Source: Anaerococcus sp. Marseille-P3625 (GTDB taxonomy: Bacteria > Bacillota > Clostridia > Tissierellales > Peptoniphilaceae). Taken from it: DNA of 64,000 nucleotides. How positions within the stretch are numbered: position 1 is the first letter of the stretch; every line of letters begins with the position of its first letter. A model generated the notes under the pieces. It had not been told where the DNA came from, ran no database searches, and saw only the letters and a list, made by a program, of their open reading frames with translations. The stretch covers positions 496,001-560,000 of the forward strand of contig NZ_OCTP01000010.1 of the NCBI RefSeq assembly GCF_900232825.1, written 5' to 3'. This document shows, in pieces, positions 20,813 through 29,785 of this stretch. The position numbers and the translations under genes were made by a program.

Positions 20813-22192
20813 TCAATTTTCTTCTAATTGGGTAATAGCATTATCTATTAGCATTGTTTCACTAACAATATCAGCTAACTTACTATAATAATTACCATCA
20901 TCCCCTTGTTTATATTCTACCCCTAATGATACCAAGTTAACATTTAAATTGTTAAATATTATACTAGAATCTAAAGAATATTGGGTTTTAATAACTTGCA
21001 AATCTTCATTGAAAATATTTGTATATGCTCTTCTAAAAGCGTTTACTAAATTATCATTCGTATTTTTCCATTTTGGTATTACAAGATTTGTAATTATTTC
21101 TCCATAACTTATTTTAGCAGCTATTGATGTCTTATTTTGCATCTCATTCATTATTTCTTCTGACAGAGATCTATAAACTATGACAAATGCGAATAAATCT
21201 TCAAAAGTTCTAGCTGTCGATAAGTTGATAGAGCTAATAAGTTCATTGGATATATTATCCACCTTATAGGCTCCAGAAGGAATTAATTCCACAAATGATA
21301 AAAGATGATTAAAACTTGTTTGAGTAATTGGTAAATAATCGATTTTATCAATTTCTTTAATTGACAAATCCATTTCAGGCTCGTGTTTTAAATTTTTTTC
21401 TATATATTTATTTTTAATTATCTCGAAAATATCTAATAGTTCATTTTCATATTGGCTTTTTACCACAAAATCGATGAAACCACCGCTTGGTATATTATCA
21501 TATCTTTCTCCAGCAGTAATATTAGTAATATCAATATCTACCTTAGATTTTATTTTTCTAATAAATCCTATCAGAGTTTTTATTGAATTTAGTCTTAGTT
21601 TATCCAAATCTTCGCCTGTATGACCACCAATCAGATTACTCAATGAAATTCTAAATTTCTTATAATCATATGTAATCTCAAATCTTTCCACCGGTATATT
21701 TATCCTAGATAATATTAAGGAACTAAATTGATCTGCTAGGCAAAAACTTTTATTTAGATTTAAATTTATAATGTTTTGACTTCTAATTATATTTGCTAAA
21801 GTTTTAAAACTCTTATTTTCACTTTGTATAACATTATTTGTGATAAGTATATCAAAATTGGCATCTTGATCTAAAACCAATAAGGAAATTATCAAAATTG
21901 CATTTATATATGTACTTTCACAAGTAGATACTAATTGTGAAGGATTATTTTCATCTAAAGAAAGATTGTAATTTCTATTTTTATATTCCAAATTTAAATG
22001 AATTATTGCAGATGGCTTATCTCCTCTTTTAAAATAAATCGCATCATTGACACCAGTAACTTCAAAGCCATTTTCTACAGCAATATTACTCATATATTCT
22101 AATACAGGATTTTTTGCTTGATTATTTATAATGAAATCCGATAGATTTTCGATATTAAATTTTAGCTTATCCGTTAATGATTCATAATCCAT
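20813..22192 (-). CDS. PepD-like M20 peptidase homologue lacking metal ligands
   Basis: 459 residues, the length of aminoacyl-histidine dipeptidase PepD. Alignable blocks by eye: SNLIGGHTGEDLDKLRLNSI (PepD LKGGHSGxxI), AGERYDNIPSGGFI (GG-x-x-NAIPREA) and LVNAFRRAYTNIFNEDLQVI. The metal and catalytic sites are gone: the PepD HLDM block reads HLNL; the TxLGADNGxG region reads DENNPSQLVSTCES; the HAGLECGLF block reads TQYSLDSSIIF; and the HSPDE block is replaced by KQGDDG. I infer a catalytically inactive paralogue with a binding or regulatory role. It sits between the parvulin and DUF1292 genes. Confidence 0.7.
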   Translation of the reverse strand: MDYESLTDKLKFNIENLSDFIINNQAKNPVLEYMSNIAVENGFEVTGVNDAIYFKRGDKPSAIIHLNLEYKNRNYNLSLDENNPSQLVSTCESTYINAILIISLLVLDQDANFDILITNNVIQSENKSFKTLANIIRSQNIINLNLNKSFCLADQFSSLILSRINIPVERFEITYDYKKFRISLSNLIGGHTGEDLDKLRLNSIKTLIGFIRKIKSKVDIDITNITAGERYDNIPSGGFIDFVVKSQYENELLDIFEIIKNKYIEKNLKHEPEMDLSIKEIDKIDYLPITQTSFNHLLSFVELIPSGAYKVDNISNELISSINLSTARTFEDLFAFVIVYRSLSEEIMNEMQNKTSIAAKISYGEIITNLVIPKWKNTNDNLVNAFRRAYTNIFNEDLQVIKTQYSLDSSIIFNNLNVNLVSLGVEYKQGDDGNYYSKLADIVSETMLIDNAITQLEEN

Positions 22193-22200
22193 AAACTCAC

Positions 22201-22941
22201 CTAGTAATATTTATTTATTTCTGCCTTTTTTGTAAGATCTTTTATCTTTTCTATATATTTTTCTTGTCTTTTTACCATTTCGTATGTAGATTTTACTTTA
22301 TCTTTTATGTCATCGTAGGTATTTGATGAATCCACTTTGTTATCAAGTTTAATAATGTGGTAACCAAATTGTGTTTTTATTGGTTTAGAAATTTCGCCAA
22401 TCTTTAGGCTATCTAATCCTTCTTGAAATTCTTTGACCATTACTCCTCTTGGGAAAGATCCTAAAGAACCACCATTATCTTTTGTAGGATCAAGTGAATA
22501 TTTTCTTGCTGCGTCCTTAAAATCTAGTCCCTTATTTATTTCATCCATAACCTTATCCGCCATTTCTTCATTTTCTAATAAAATATGGCTGGCGGTGTAG
22601 GTTACTGGTGAAAATAAAGCGTCTTTATTTTCTTCATAATAATTTTTGATTTCATCTTCACTTACACTAACTTTTTCAAAAATCTTGTGCATTGCATAAT
22701 TTTTTAGCATATTATTTTTTACTATTTCAAGTTCTTTTGCAAATTCTTCTTCATTGTCAAGTTTGTTTTCTTTTGCGTCTTGTAACAAAAGTTCTTGGTT
22801 AACTAATTCATCTGCCAAGATATTTAGGCCTTCTTTAGAGTTAAATCTATTCTTATCTTCTATTGAAGATAGAAGATTAAACAAATCTTCTTGATAAATT
22901 TTTACCCCGTTTACTTCAGCAATTAATTTATTTTCAGACAT
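22201..22941 (-). CDS. Parvulin-type peptidyl-prolyl isomerase (PrsA/SurA-like)
   Basis: 246 residues from ATG 22941 (GAGGG five bases upstream). An N-terminal SurA-like helical part (residues 5-100) with ELVNQELLLQDAKE, then a parvulin domain: TASHILLENEE, AARKYSLDPTKDNGGSLGSF and IKTQFGYHIIKLD. There is no signal peptide or lipobox, so unlike PrsA it is predicted to be cytoplasmic. It overlaps the cvfB stop by eight bases and so is coupled to it. Confidence 0.88.
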   Translation of the reverse strand: MSENKLIAEVNGVKIYQEDLFNLLSSIEDKNRFNSKEGLNILADELVNQELLLQDAKENKLDNEEEFAKELEIVKNNMLKNYAMHKIFEKVSVSEDEIKNYYEENKDALFSPVTYTASHILLENEEMADKVMDEINKGLDFKDAARKYSLDPTKDNGGSLGSFPRGVMVKEFQEGLDSLKIGEISKPIKTQFGYHIIKLDNKVDSSNTYDDIKDKVKSTYEMVKRQEKYIEKIKDLTKKAEINKYY

Positions 22942-23749
22942 TTTTACCCTCAATTAATTCTATTTTATTAGTGTATATTTTAATATCATTATTTTTATAT
23001 AGTCTACCGATGGCTTTTTTAAAAGATGATTTACTAATTCCAAAGAGTTTTTTTATTTTTTCTGGTGATGACTTATCAGAAATGTAAGCAACTCCATCAT
23101 TTTCATATAAATAATCTAATATTTTATCTGAGTCATTATCAATTTCTAGATAAGCTCTTTTTCTTAATGATAATTCTATTTTTCCGTCACTTTTAACTTC
23201 TTTAACTCTTGCTTCTATAAGCTCGCCTTCAATATGAATGCCTTGCAATTCATTTAGTCTTAGTAAGGAATCATATTTATTGTCTATGGCTATGAATGCT
23301 CCAATAGATTTATTTATTGAGTAAATTCTGCCGCTTACTTCGTCATTTTCTTTAAAATCGTGATCTAAGCTAAGTAAATTTCTAATTTTTGAGGAAAGTA
23401 TTATAAAACCATTTTTATCAATTTTAAATGTAACAGGATAAGTCATTTCTTTAATTATCCTATAAGTTCTTTCTGTAAAAGGCATAAAAATGTGGTTGTT
23501 GTTTATTATTTCAAAATAAACACCGTCTTTATCGACCTCAACCGCCTTAAGATCATAAATTTTATTAAATTCGTAAGGAAAGTCTATTGTCGCCTTAATT
23601 ACTTTATTTCTATCGTAATAAAGATATGCGCTTATTAAATCACCTTGTCTTCTATCTTTGACTTCCTTCTTATCAATAGTTGCATCCCCAAATCGGGTTG
23701 CTAAGTAGGCTTTGTTTTTTGTAAATCTTTTTAATCTATATTTATTTAT
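22934..23749 (-). CDS. cvfB: CvfB-like S1-domain RNA-binding protein with a non-AUG start
   Basis: About 271-272 residues. The C-terminal winged helix DKSSPEKIKKLFGISKSSFK matches CvfB/YitL closely, preceded by S1-type OB folds. The reading frame stays open upstream of the first ATG (23485) for about 88 codons and encodes the expected first S1 domain (KAYLATRFGDATIDKKEV; FPYEFNKIYDLKAVEVDKDG). No ATG, GTG, TTG or CTG exists in that stretch. AGGAG at 23756-23760 sits three bases before an ATT (23752) and six before an ATA (23749), so translation most likely starts there; I place it at the ATA because of spacing. The frame begins right after the yitT stop. Confidence 0.8.
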   Translation of the reverse strand: MNKYRLKRFTKNKAYLATRFGDATIDKKEVKDRRQGDLISAYLYYDRNKVIKATIDFPYEFNKIYDLKAVEVDKDGVYFEIINNNHIFMPFTERTYRIIKEMTYPVTFKIDKNGFIILSSKIRNLLSLDHDFKENDEVSGRIYSINKSIGAFIAIDNKYDSLLRLNELQGIHIEGELIEARVKEVKSDGKIELSLRKRAYLEIDNDSDKILDYLYENDGVAYISDKSSPEKIKKLFGISKSSFKKAIGRLYKNNDIKIYTNKIELIEGKNV

Positions 23750-23758
23750 AATTTGCTC

Positions 23759-24595
23759 CTATCGTAATTCTTTAATTGTAAAACCTTCTCCAAATACTTC
23801 TGATATTGTATGAGAGAATATAAATGCTCTATCATCAACAGATAATATATCATCTTTTATTATAGGATATTTTCTAGTTGCACAGATTGTAAAAACCAAT
23901 CTTTTTTCTCTACCTGTGTATCCACCTTCAGCATGAATTAAAGTTACACCTCTATCATGTTTTTTAATAAGTAAGTTGTTTATTTCTTCATATTTATCGC
24001 TAATTACAAATATAGCAATTTTTCTTCCTAGACCTTGAATTACATAATCAATTGTTATATCTTGAATCATTATTACTAAAATAGCGAATAGACCTTTATC
24101 TAAACCTATTACAAATGTGGATGATAATACTACAATAAAATCTGTAATAAATAAGCTAATATGTATAGGAAAATTTGTGTATTTATTAATAATAGCTGCT
24201 ATTACATCCGTACCACCAGAAGAACCACCGTTGTAAAATATAATACCAATACCAATTGCAGCCAATAGCGGTCCAAATATAACATTAAGCATTATCTCTT
24301 CTGTAAGAGCTTTTTGTGGTAAACATTTTTCTAGAACTATCAGTACAACTGATACAGTAGCTGCCGATAAAATAGATTTTTTTGTGAAGTCAACATTTAT
24401 GAAAATCACTCCCAAAATTAGAACAATAACGTTTAAAATAAGGTTTAAAACACCAAGATTTATTCCCGTCACCTTTGATAAAACAAGTGATAGACCAGAT
24501 ACTCCACCAGCCGAAATATTATTTTGTAATAGGAAAAAATGTAAACCACAAGCAAGTATAACAGATCCTATAAAAATATTAATGTTTTTTTTCAT
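23759..24595 (-). CDS. YitT-family membrane protein (DUF161/DUF2179)
   Basis: 278 residues. Five or six hydrophobic helices in the first 190 residues with the family blocks FFLLQNNISAGGVSGLSLVL and FYNGGSSGGTDVIAAIINKY, then a cytoplasmic DUF2179 domain (DRGVTLIHAEGGYTGREKRL). YitT-type proteins are membrane proteins of unsettled transport role. First gene of the yitT-cvfB-parvulin-PepD-like-DUF1292-YhcC-P-loop operon. Its TAG stop is in the same frame as cvfB. Confidence 0.92.
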   Translation of the reverse strand: MKKNINIFIGSVILACGLHFFLLQNNISAGGVSGLSLVLSKVTGINLGVLNLILNVIVLILGVIFINVDFTKKSILSAATVSVVLIVLEKCLPQKALTEEIMLNVIFGPLLAAIGIGIIFYNGGSSGGTDVIAAIINKYTNFPIHISLFITDFIVVLSSTFVIGLDKGLFAILVIMIQDITIDYVIQGLGRKIAIFVISDKYEEINNLLIKKHDRGVTLIHAEGGYTGREKRLVFTICATRKYPIIKDDILSVDDRAFIFSHTISEVFGEGFTIKELR

Positions 24596-24660
24596 CCTCT
24601 TCCTCCATCTTTTGCTTATTTAAGCTTACCACAAAAATCTTATTTCGTAAATTACCTATA

Positions 24661-24690
24661 TAAAAAAAAGAGAGCTAATTGCTCTCTTTA
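24661..24690 (-). terminator. Terminator after the kinase-like gene
   Basis: GAGAGC-AATTA-GCTCTC on the minus strand followed by a run of eight T. It overlaps the end of the kinase-like gene and closes the ptsI transcript. Confidence 0.9.
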
Positions 24691-25307
24691 ATCCGTCTAG
24701 GAATAATATTATTAAAATGATCATAAGTTTTTAATAAATATTCAAATTCATCATCAGTTAAATATCTATCACTTCCATCTCTTTTATTAACAATATCTTC
24801 TAAAATTATATATGCTTGATACATTGCTAATAACCTAAAAAACTTTATAGGCGCTTTTTTGTCTAAGAAATAGCTTTTGTAACAAGCTTTTGAGAAATCT
24901 TCGCTAATTTTAGATATTTTGTTAATATTTGTAAAATCAAAAGTAGGGTCACCGTAAAGAAAATTTTCTTTATTTATTATTAGAAAATTATTATCGTCAT
25001 CAAGTAAAATATTTTCAAAATTAACTTGCCCAATTATTCTTTTGGATTCAATATTTTTTGTTAGATGCTTGTTTTGATTTATATAATCCACTAAAATATA
25101 ATCATTATCTCCAATATCATCGCTTAAACCATGTCTATAAAAAAGATAGTTAGATTTTGTGTTAAATAAATCGTATGAATTTATATTATTTTTTGCTTTA
25201 TTTTGATGAATATTTCTTAGGTATTCCCCAAATTTTAGACCTAATTTATAATTTTCTTCTTTTGTATGACTAGATAAATATTTTTTTAAATTATATTCTT
25301 TATCCAT
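24675..25307 (-). CDS. Degenerate APH/choline-kinase-like protein
   Basis: 210 residues. The pattern GQVNFENILLDDDNNFLIIN followed by LYGDPTFDFTNI looks like the C-lobe of aminoglycoside/choline kinases (H-G-D-x-x-x-x-N-I-L ... I-D-x-x ... G-D-P-x-x-D-L). The catalytic Asp of HGD is Gln-Val here and the DFG-like Asp is replaced by Asn-Lys-Glu. An N-lobe with the P-loop is missing. I infer a small pseudokinase. It lies 21 bases after ptsI, suggesting a link with PTS or sugar metabolism. Confidence 0.55.
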   Translation of the reverse strand: MDKEYNLKKYLSSHTKEENYKLGLKFGEYLRNIHQNKAKNNINSYDLFNTKSNYLFYRHGLSDDIGDNDYILVDYINQNKHLTKNIESKRIIGQVNFENILLDDDNNFLIINKENFLYGDPTFDFTNINKISKISEDFSKACYKSYFLDKKAPIKFFRLLAMYQAYIILEDIVNKRDGSDRYLTDDEFEYLLKTYDHFNNIIPRRIKESN

Positions 25308-25327
25308 AGATTAAAAAAACTTCCAAT

Positions 25328-27037
25328 CTAATCATTGTTATGAGCTTTTACTTTTTCTTCTATTTCATCAGGAGTTTCAAGATCTAATAAGCTAATGGCA
25401 AAATCTTCTTCCTTACTAAATTCAGAATTTATTATAATATCTTTAATTTCTGCAACTTTTGATGATGCTGCTGAAAATTCATCCAAACCTAGACCTAATA
25501 ACAACTTTGTAGCTTGAGTATCAGATGCAAATTGACCGCACATACCTGTCCATTTGTTAGCCTTGTGAGATTCATCAATTACATGTTTTATTGCACGAAG
25601 TACCGCAGGGTTGTAGTTTGAATATAGATAAGAAATATTTTCATTACCTCTATCACAAGCTAGGGTGTATTGAGATAAATCATTTGTTCCAATTGAGAAA
25701 AAGTCAACGTATTTTATTAATTTATCTGCCATAAAAACAGAAGCAGGTGTTTCAACCATTATTCCGATTTCAAGATCTTTATTATAAGATATTCCATCTT
25801 TATCAAACTGAGATTTTATTTGATCAACTAATTCTAAAGTTCTTTTAAATTCTGAAATATTAATAATCATTGGGATCATGATTTTTAAATTACCAAATGC
25901 TGAAGCACGAACCAAAGCCTTTAATTGTGTCATAAAGATATCTTCTCTATCAAGACATAGTCTTATTGCTCTGTAACCTAAGAATGGATTTTCTTCTACT
26001 GGAAATTCAAAATAATCTAAGCCCTTATCTCCACCTATATCTAGAGTTCTTATTATAAGTGGTTTTTCGCCTAGCATTTCTGTAGCTTGTTTGTAAACTT
26101 CAAATTGTTCATCTTCTGTTGGAAAATGAGTGTTTTCCATATATAGAAATTCTGTTCTAAATAATCCTACACCATCGCAGCCGTTTTCGATTGCTATTTT
26201 TAGATCTTCTAAGTTTCCTATATTAGCAGAAACTTCAACACTTCTTCCATCTTTACTGGTTGCTCTTTTATCTTTTACTAATTTTAATCTTTGTTTTAAT
26301 TCTTCTTCTTCTTTTATCTTTGCTTTGTAATTTTCTAGCTCTTCTTCTGTTGGATCGATGATAATAAAACCATCATTGCCATCTATTATTGCTAATTTTC
26401 CATCTTCAACTTTAGTAGAAATATCTTTCATTCCTACTAGAGCAGGAATATCTAAAGTTTGAGCTATAATTGACGTGTGACTGGTCTTTCCACCTAAATC
26501 TGTTGCAAAACCCGCAACGTTTTCCTTATTCATATTGGAAGTATCTGATGGCGTAAGTTCTTTAGAAATAATAATTGTATTTTTTTCAATGTTGGATAAA
26601 TCTTTTGGAATAATTCCCTTTAATTTATACATTAATTGATAGCCAATGTCTTTATAATCACTTGCGCGTTCTTTTAAATATTCATCGTCAATTTGGCTCA
26701 TTATTTCTACCATTTCGTTGATGGTTTCACTTAAAGCAAGCTCTGCATTTTTTAATTCATTAGTTATTTTAGATTCTATCGTATCTGAAAAATATGGATC
26801 TTGCAAAAGTTCTTTGTGAGCGTTAGCTATATTTATTTGTGCTTGGTTGGCTCCTTTTGTATTTGAAAGTTCTTCAACATATGAACTTATAGCTTCACTT
26901 ACTTTTGATTTTTCTTTTTCAATCATATCCTTATTTATTTTTGATTGATTAATATCTATTTTTTGTCTATTAAAAAGATAAATATTACCTATTGCTATAC
27001 CTGAACTTGCCTTTATACCTTGATATTTGTTACTCAT
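25328..27037 (-). CDS. ptsI: PTS enzyme I (PEP-protein phosphotransferase)
   Basis: 569 residues from ATG 27037 (AAGGA five bases upstream; an ATG two codons earlier abuts the ribosome site). Active-site His in GGKTSHTSIIAQTLDIPALVG; PEP-binding blocks VGLFRTEFLYM, TLDIGGDKGLDYF, FFSIGTNDLSQYTLA and the catalytic Cys in WTGMCGQFASD. Transfers phosphate from PEP to HPr. Here ptsI is separated from ptsH by about 180 bases. Confidence 0.96.
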   Translation of the reverse strand: MSNKYQGIKASSGIAIGNIYLFNRQKIDINQSKINKDMIEKEKSKVSEAISSYVEELSNTKGANQAQINIANAHKELLQDPYFSDTIESKITNELKNAELALSETINEMVEIMSQIDDEYLKERASDYKDIGYQLMYKLKGIIPKDLSNIEKNTIIISKELTPSDTSNMNKENVAGFATDLGGKTSHTSIIAQTLDIPALVGMKDISTKVEDGKLAIIDGNDGFIIIDPTEEELENYKAKIKEEEELKQRLKLVKDKRATSKDGRSVEVSANIGNLEDLKIAIENGCDGVGLFRTEFLYMENTHFPTEDEQFEVYKQATEMLGEKPLIIRTLDIGGDKGLDYFEFPVEENPFLGYRAIRLCLDREDIFMTQLKALVRASAFGNLKIMIPMIINISEFKRTLELVDQIKSQFDKDGISYNKDLEIGIMVETPASVFMADKLIKYVDFFSIGTNDLSQYTLACDRGNENISYLYSNYNPAVLRAIKHVIDESHKANKWTGMCGQFASDTQATKLLLGLGLDEFSAASSKVAEIKDIIINSEFSKEEDFAISLLDLETPDEIEEKVKAHNND

Positions 27038-27215
27038 AATCATCCTTTCCTAAAAATTTATAAAAAAAAGAGGCTGTTGCTATATAAACTTTTTTGCTTA
27101 TCATTCATTTATCATAATCGATTATATTTTTAAAAATACAAGGATTTGATAATAAATAAAATCTAGATAAAACAAAATCAGTTTATATTTTATGCAGCAT
27201 CCCCTAATGATAAAA

Positions 27216-27476
27216 TTATTCTGATAAGTTTTTAATAAAATCAACTAATTGATCTGCAAATTTTTCATCATCTTCGCCATCAATTACAAGTTCTATTTCT
27301 GCTCCTTTAGCAATTCCAAGGCTCATAACGTTAAATATTGATTTTGCATTTGCTTCTTTACCATCTTTAATAATTTTTACTTCACCAGAGTAGTTTTTTA
27401 CAAATTGAACTAAGCTAGCTGCAGGTCTAGCATGTAAACCAGTTTCATTTTCAACAATTACTTTTCTTTCTGCCAT
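27216..27476 (-). CDS. ptsH: Phosphocarrier protein HPr
   Basis: 86 residues. His15 in ETGLHARPAASLV accepts phosphate from enzyme I. Ser46 in ANAKSIFNVMSLGI is the HPr kinase site used for CcpA-dependent catabolite repression. It has a near-consensus promoter of its own inside the end of the ccpA-like gene and precedes ptsI. Confidence 0.97.
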   Translation of the reverse strand: MAERKVIVENETGLHARPAASLVQFVKNYSGEVKIIKDGKEANAKSIFNVMSLGIAKGAEIELVIDGEDDEKFADQLVDFIKNLSE

Positions 27477-27505
27477 AATAGCCTCCCTATTAATTTTCTA
27501 CATAT

Positions 27506-27534
27506 ATTATATAAGTTATTTTGTATATTTTCAA
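27506..27534 (-). promoter_or_regulatory. ptsH promoter
   Basis: Minus strand: -35 TTGAAA (27529-27534), 17-base spacer, -10 TATAAT (27506-27511). Transcription would begin about 27499, giving a short leader. The -35 overlaps the stop codon of the LacI-family gene, so ptsH can be expressed independently of it. Confidence 0.75.
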
Positions 27535-28541
27535 CTGAATGATTTACTAGATTGCCTTATTTTTAAATTTGCATCTATTATCCAATCCTCAGTTAAAATA
27601 TCATCTTCATCTTTGATTCTTTTAATCAAAGCTCTTATTGCTATAGCACCAATGTCATAATGTGGTATTGCTACAGTTGTTAAATTTGGTCTATAAATAT
27701 TAGCTATTGATCTATCTCCAAAACCTGTTACGGATAAATCTTTTGGCACATTTATGCCATTATCTGCACAATAGTCTATAAATCCTATGGCTACTTCATC
27801 ATTTTCGCAAGCTACAGCACTTATTTTATTCTTTTTGCATAATTCTATAACTTTTTTGCCGATATTATAGCCGTCATTACTTGTAAGGCCATCTAATTCA
27901 ACTATAAAACTTTCTTTCTTATTTTCTTCAATTGCTTTTTTATAGCCTTCTAATTTTGCTTTTTTGACAATATTATCATCTTTAGATTCTAGAAATAAAA
28001 CATTTTTATGGCCATTGTCTAAAAGATATTTTATAAGTTTGTATTCCTCTTTTTTATAATCAATTCTTACTGTATGTAGATTTTTAGAAAAATAGTATTT
28101 ATCTAATAAAACAAAAGGTATTTTAGTTTCTCTAAGCTTTAATAAACTTTCATCACTAATATTTTCATCTATAACTACTAAACCTTCTACTTGTTTGGTA
28201 GCCAAAAAATCGATTGCATTATTTATTGCATCTTCTGCACCATAAGAACTTGAAAGCAAAATATCATACTTATAGACTCTACCAATTTCTTCAATACCTC
28301 TAACTAAATGAGCCATATATTCTATGCCTAAGTCAGAAACTATTACACCTACCAAATTAGATTTTCTCATTACTAATGATCTAGCTAATTCATTTGGTTT
28401 AAAATCAAGTTTGTTTATAGCATCTAATACTTTTCTTTTTGCTTCAGGACTTACAGGTTTAGAATTATTCATTACTCTTGATACTGTAGATATTGATACA
28501 CCTGCAAGCTTTGCCACATCTTTTATTGTTGGTTGTCCCAT
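27531..28541 (-). CDS. ccpA: LacI-family regulator, probable CcpA
   Basis: 336 residues, CcpA length. N-terminal HTH TIKDVAKLAGVSISTVSRVM followed by the hinge helix (ELARSLVMRKSNLVGVIV) and a periplasmic-binding-like core ending SVTGFGDRSIANIYRP and LTTVAIPHYDIG. Its position directly upstream of ptsH, whose Ser46 form is the CcpA corepressor, supports CcpA over a sugar-specific LacI protein; sequence alone cannot exclude the latter. Confidence 0.75.
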   Translation of the reverse strand: MGQPTIKDVAKLAGVSISTVSRVMNNSKPVSPEAKRKVLDAINKLDFKPNELARSLVMRKSNLVGVIVSDLGIEYMAHLVRGIEEIGRVYKYDILLSSSYGAEDAINNAIDFLATKQVEGLVVIDENISDESLLKLRETKIPFVLLDKYYFSKNLHTVRIDYKKEEYKLIKYLLDNGHKNVLFLESKDDNIVKKAKLEGYKKAIEENKKESFIVELDGLTSNDGYNIGKKVIELCKKNKISAVACENDEVAIGFIDYCADNGINVPKDLSVTGFGDRSIANIYRPNLTTVAIPHYDIGAIAIRALIKRIKDEDDILTEDWIIDANLKIRQSSKSFS

Positions 28542-28557
28542 AATTCACCCTCTTAAA

Positions 28558-28587
28558 TTAAAAGGCCATCTTTTTTGATGACCTTTC
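28558..28587 (-). terminator. Terminator between the DUF948-like and ccpA genes
   Basis: Minus-strand hairpin AAAGGTCATC-AAAAAA-GATGGCCTTT (10-bp stem, one G-U) followed by TAATTT. The U-tract is modest, so some read-through into ccpA is possible. Confidence 0.65.
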
Positions 28588-28589
28588 TC

Positions 28590-29033
28590 CTATCTGCCAG
28601 ATATTACATTTTTTACTATGTCAATTACATCCATAATTAGTGAAGAATAATCACTAACGGATGAAATTCCAGCATTAACAGTATCAATACTATCAACAGC
28701 TGTAACACCAACATAATTTACAGTATCTCTGATGTCATCACTAATACTACTTACATTTGTCATAGTATCGTTAGCTTTGGCAATTGCCATTCTTAAATTT
28801 GGATCTTGTACTATTGTGTTTATATTGTTTACAAGAGTATTTGCTTGATCTACAACTGATGGAAGTTTATCAATAACATCATCAAGATTATCTTCATTTT
28901 TTTCTAGTATCCCTTGGAAAGATTTGATTAATTTGTTGATATTTGATAGTGTCATTATCAAAAATATCAAAGCTACAATCCCAACAATTGTTAGGATAAT
29001 ATTACCAAGAAGATTAAAATTTATAGTTAACAT
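28590..29033 (-). CDS. DUF948-like membrane-anchored protein
   Basis: 147 residues. One N-terminal membrane helix (about 8-28, NIILTIVGIVALIFLIMTLS) then a long amphipathic helical region with heptad-like Val/Ile spacing (VIDKLPSVVDQANTLVNNIN). This is the build of DUF948/YtxG proteins, which pair with YtxH in Firmicute general-stress operons. The YtxH gene is immediately upstream. Likely envelope-associated; molecular role unknown. Confidence 0.7.
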   Translation of the reverse strand: MLTINFNLLGNIILTIVGIVALIFLIMTLSNINKLIKSFQGILEKNEDNLDDVIDKLPSVVDQANTLVNNINTIVQDPNLRMAIAKANDTMTNVSSISDDIRDTVNYVGVTAVDSIDTVNAGISSVSDYSSLIMDVIDIVKNVISGR

Positions 29034-29043
29034 TTAAAACTCC

Positions 29044-29721
29044 CTAGTTTTTCTTATTATCGTTTTGAGCTTTTTTATCTGCTTCTTTTACTTCTTCCTT
29101 TGTTTCTTTTGCTTTATCAGCAAGATCTTCTACATTTTCCTTTACTTTTTCTTTTCCTTTGTCAGCTTCTTTTTTATTTTCTTGATGTTTTTCTTCTATA
29201 ACATCAGAAGCTTCGTCAGCGCCTTCTTTAACGTCTTCTTTTATATTTTTTGCTGTATGACTTACAATTTTACCTACTTCAGAAACCCCTTCAGCTACGT
29301 TTTCTTTTACGTTATTAGCTGTTTCTGCAATTTGTTCTCCAGTTTGTTTGGCAATTTCTTTGCCATAATCAAAACCTTCTCTAACAGGTTGTAAATCTGT
29401 GTAAGCTCTATATTTTAAATCTTCATAAGAATCTTTTGCATTATAAACTATATCAGTAGCACTATCCATCAAATCATAAGTAGTGTCTTTAACATTGTTT
29501 ATGGTTTCATCAAAAGCATCTGCTATATCTTCTCTAGTTTCTTTACCAGATTTTGGAGCTAATAATATACCAGCTGTAACTCCCACTAAAGCACCTAATA
29601 ATGCTCCTTGAGTTCTCATTCTGCTATCATGATTTTTAGCTTTCCAAATCTCATATTTAATTTCTCTTTGTTTCGCTCTTGCTTTTTGTTCAATATAATC
29701 AGTTATTGACATATAATTCAT
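29044..29721 (-). CDS. YtxH-domain protein with long helical tail
   Basis: About 225 residues. A YtxH-type segment ALLGALVGVTAGILLAPKSG (membrane or amphipathic helix plus the LLAPKSGKETR box) is followed by a long charged helical tail, highly repetitive in Lys/Glu with 11-residue-like periods (KENVAEGVSEVGK, KEDVKEGADEASD). Such tails resemble LEA-like stress proteins. ATG 29721 is very close to AGGAG and ATG 29712 is 11 bases away, so the exact start is uncertain. Confidence 0.75.
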   Translation of the reverse strand: MNYMSITDYIEQKARAKQREIKYEIWKAKNHDSRMRTQGALLGALVGVTAGILLAPKSGKETREDIADAFDETINNVKDTTYDLMDSATDIVYNAKDSYEDLKYRAYTDLQPVREGFDYGKEIAKQTGEQIAETANNVKENVAEGVSEVGKIVSHTAKNIKEDVKEGADEASDVIEEKHQENKKEADKGKEKVKENVEDLADKAKETKEEVKEADKKAQNDNKKN

Positions 29722-29785
29722 CACTCCTTTTAAGTTTTACTAGATAATATATACCCTAAAAGTAAAGGATATAACACAAGTTTTT

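Noticed and set aside
22934-23485. cvfB as a 183-aa protein starting at ATG 23485
   Set aside because: This would drop the first S1 domain, which is encoded in frame upstream with a ribosome site; no ribosome site precedes 23485.
25310-25326. AGATT...AATCT hairpin after ptsI as a terminator
   Set aside because: A 5-bp AT stem is too weak; the kinase-like gene 21 bases on has a strong terminator, so read-through is expected.
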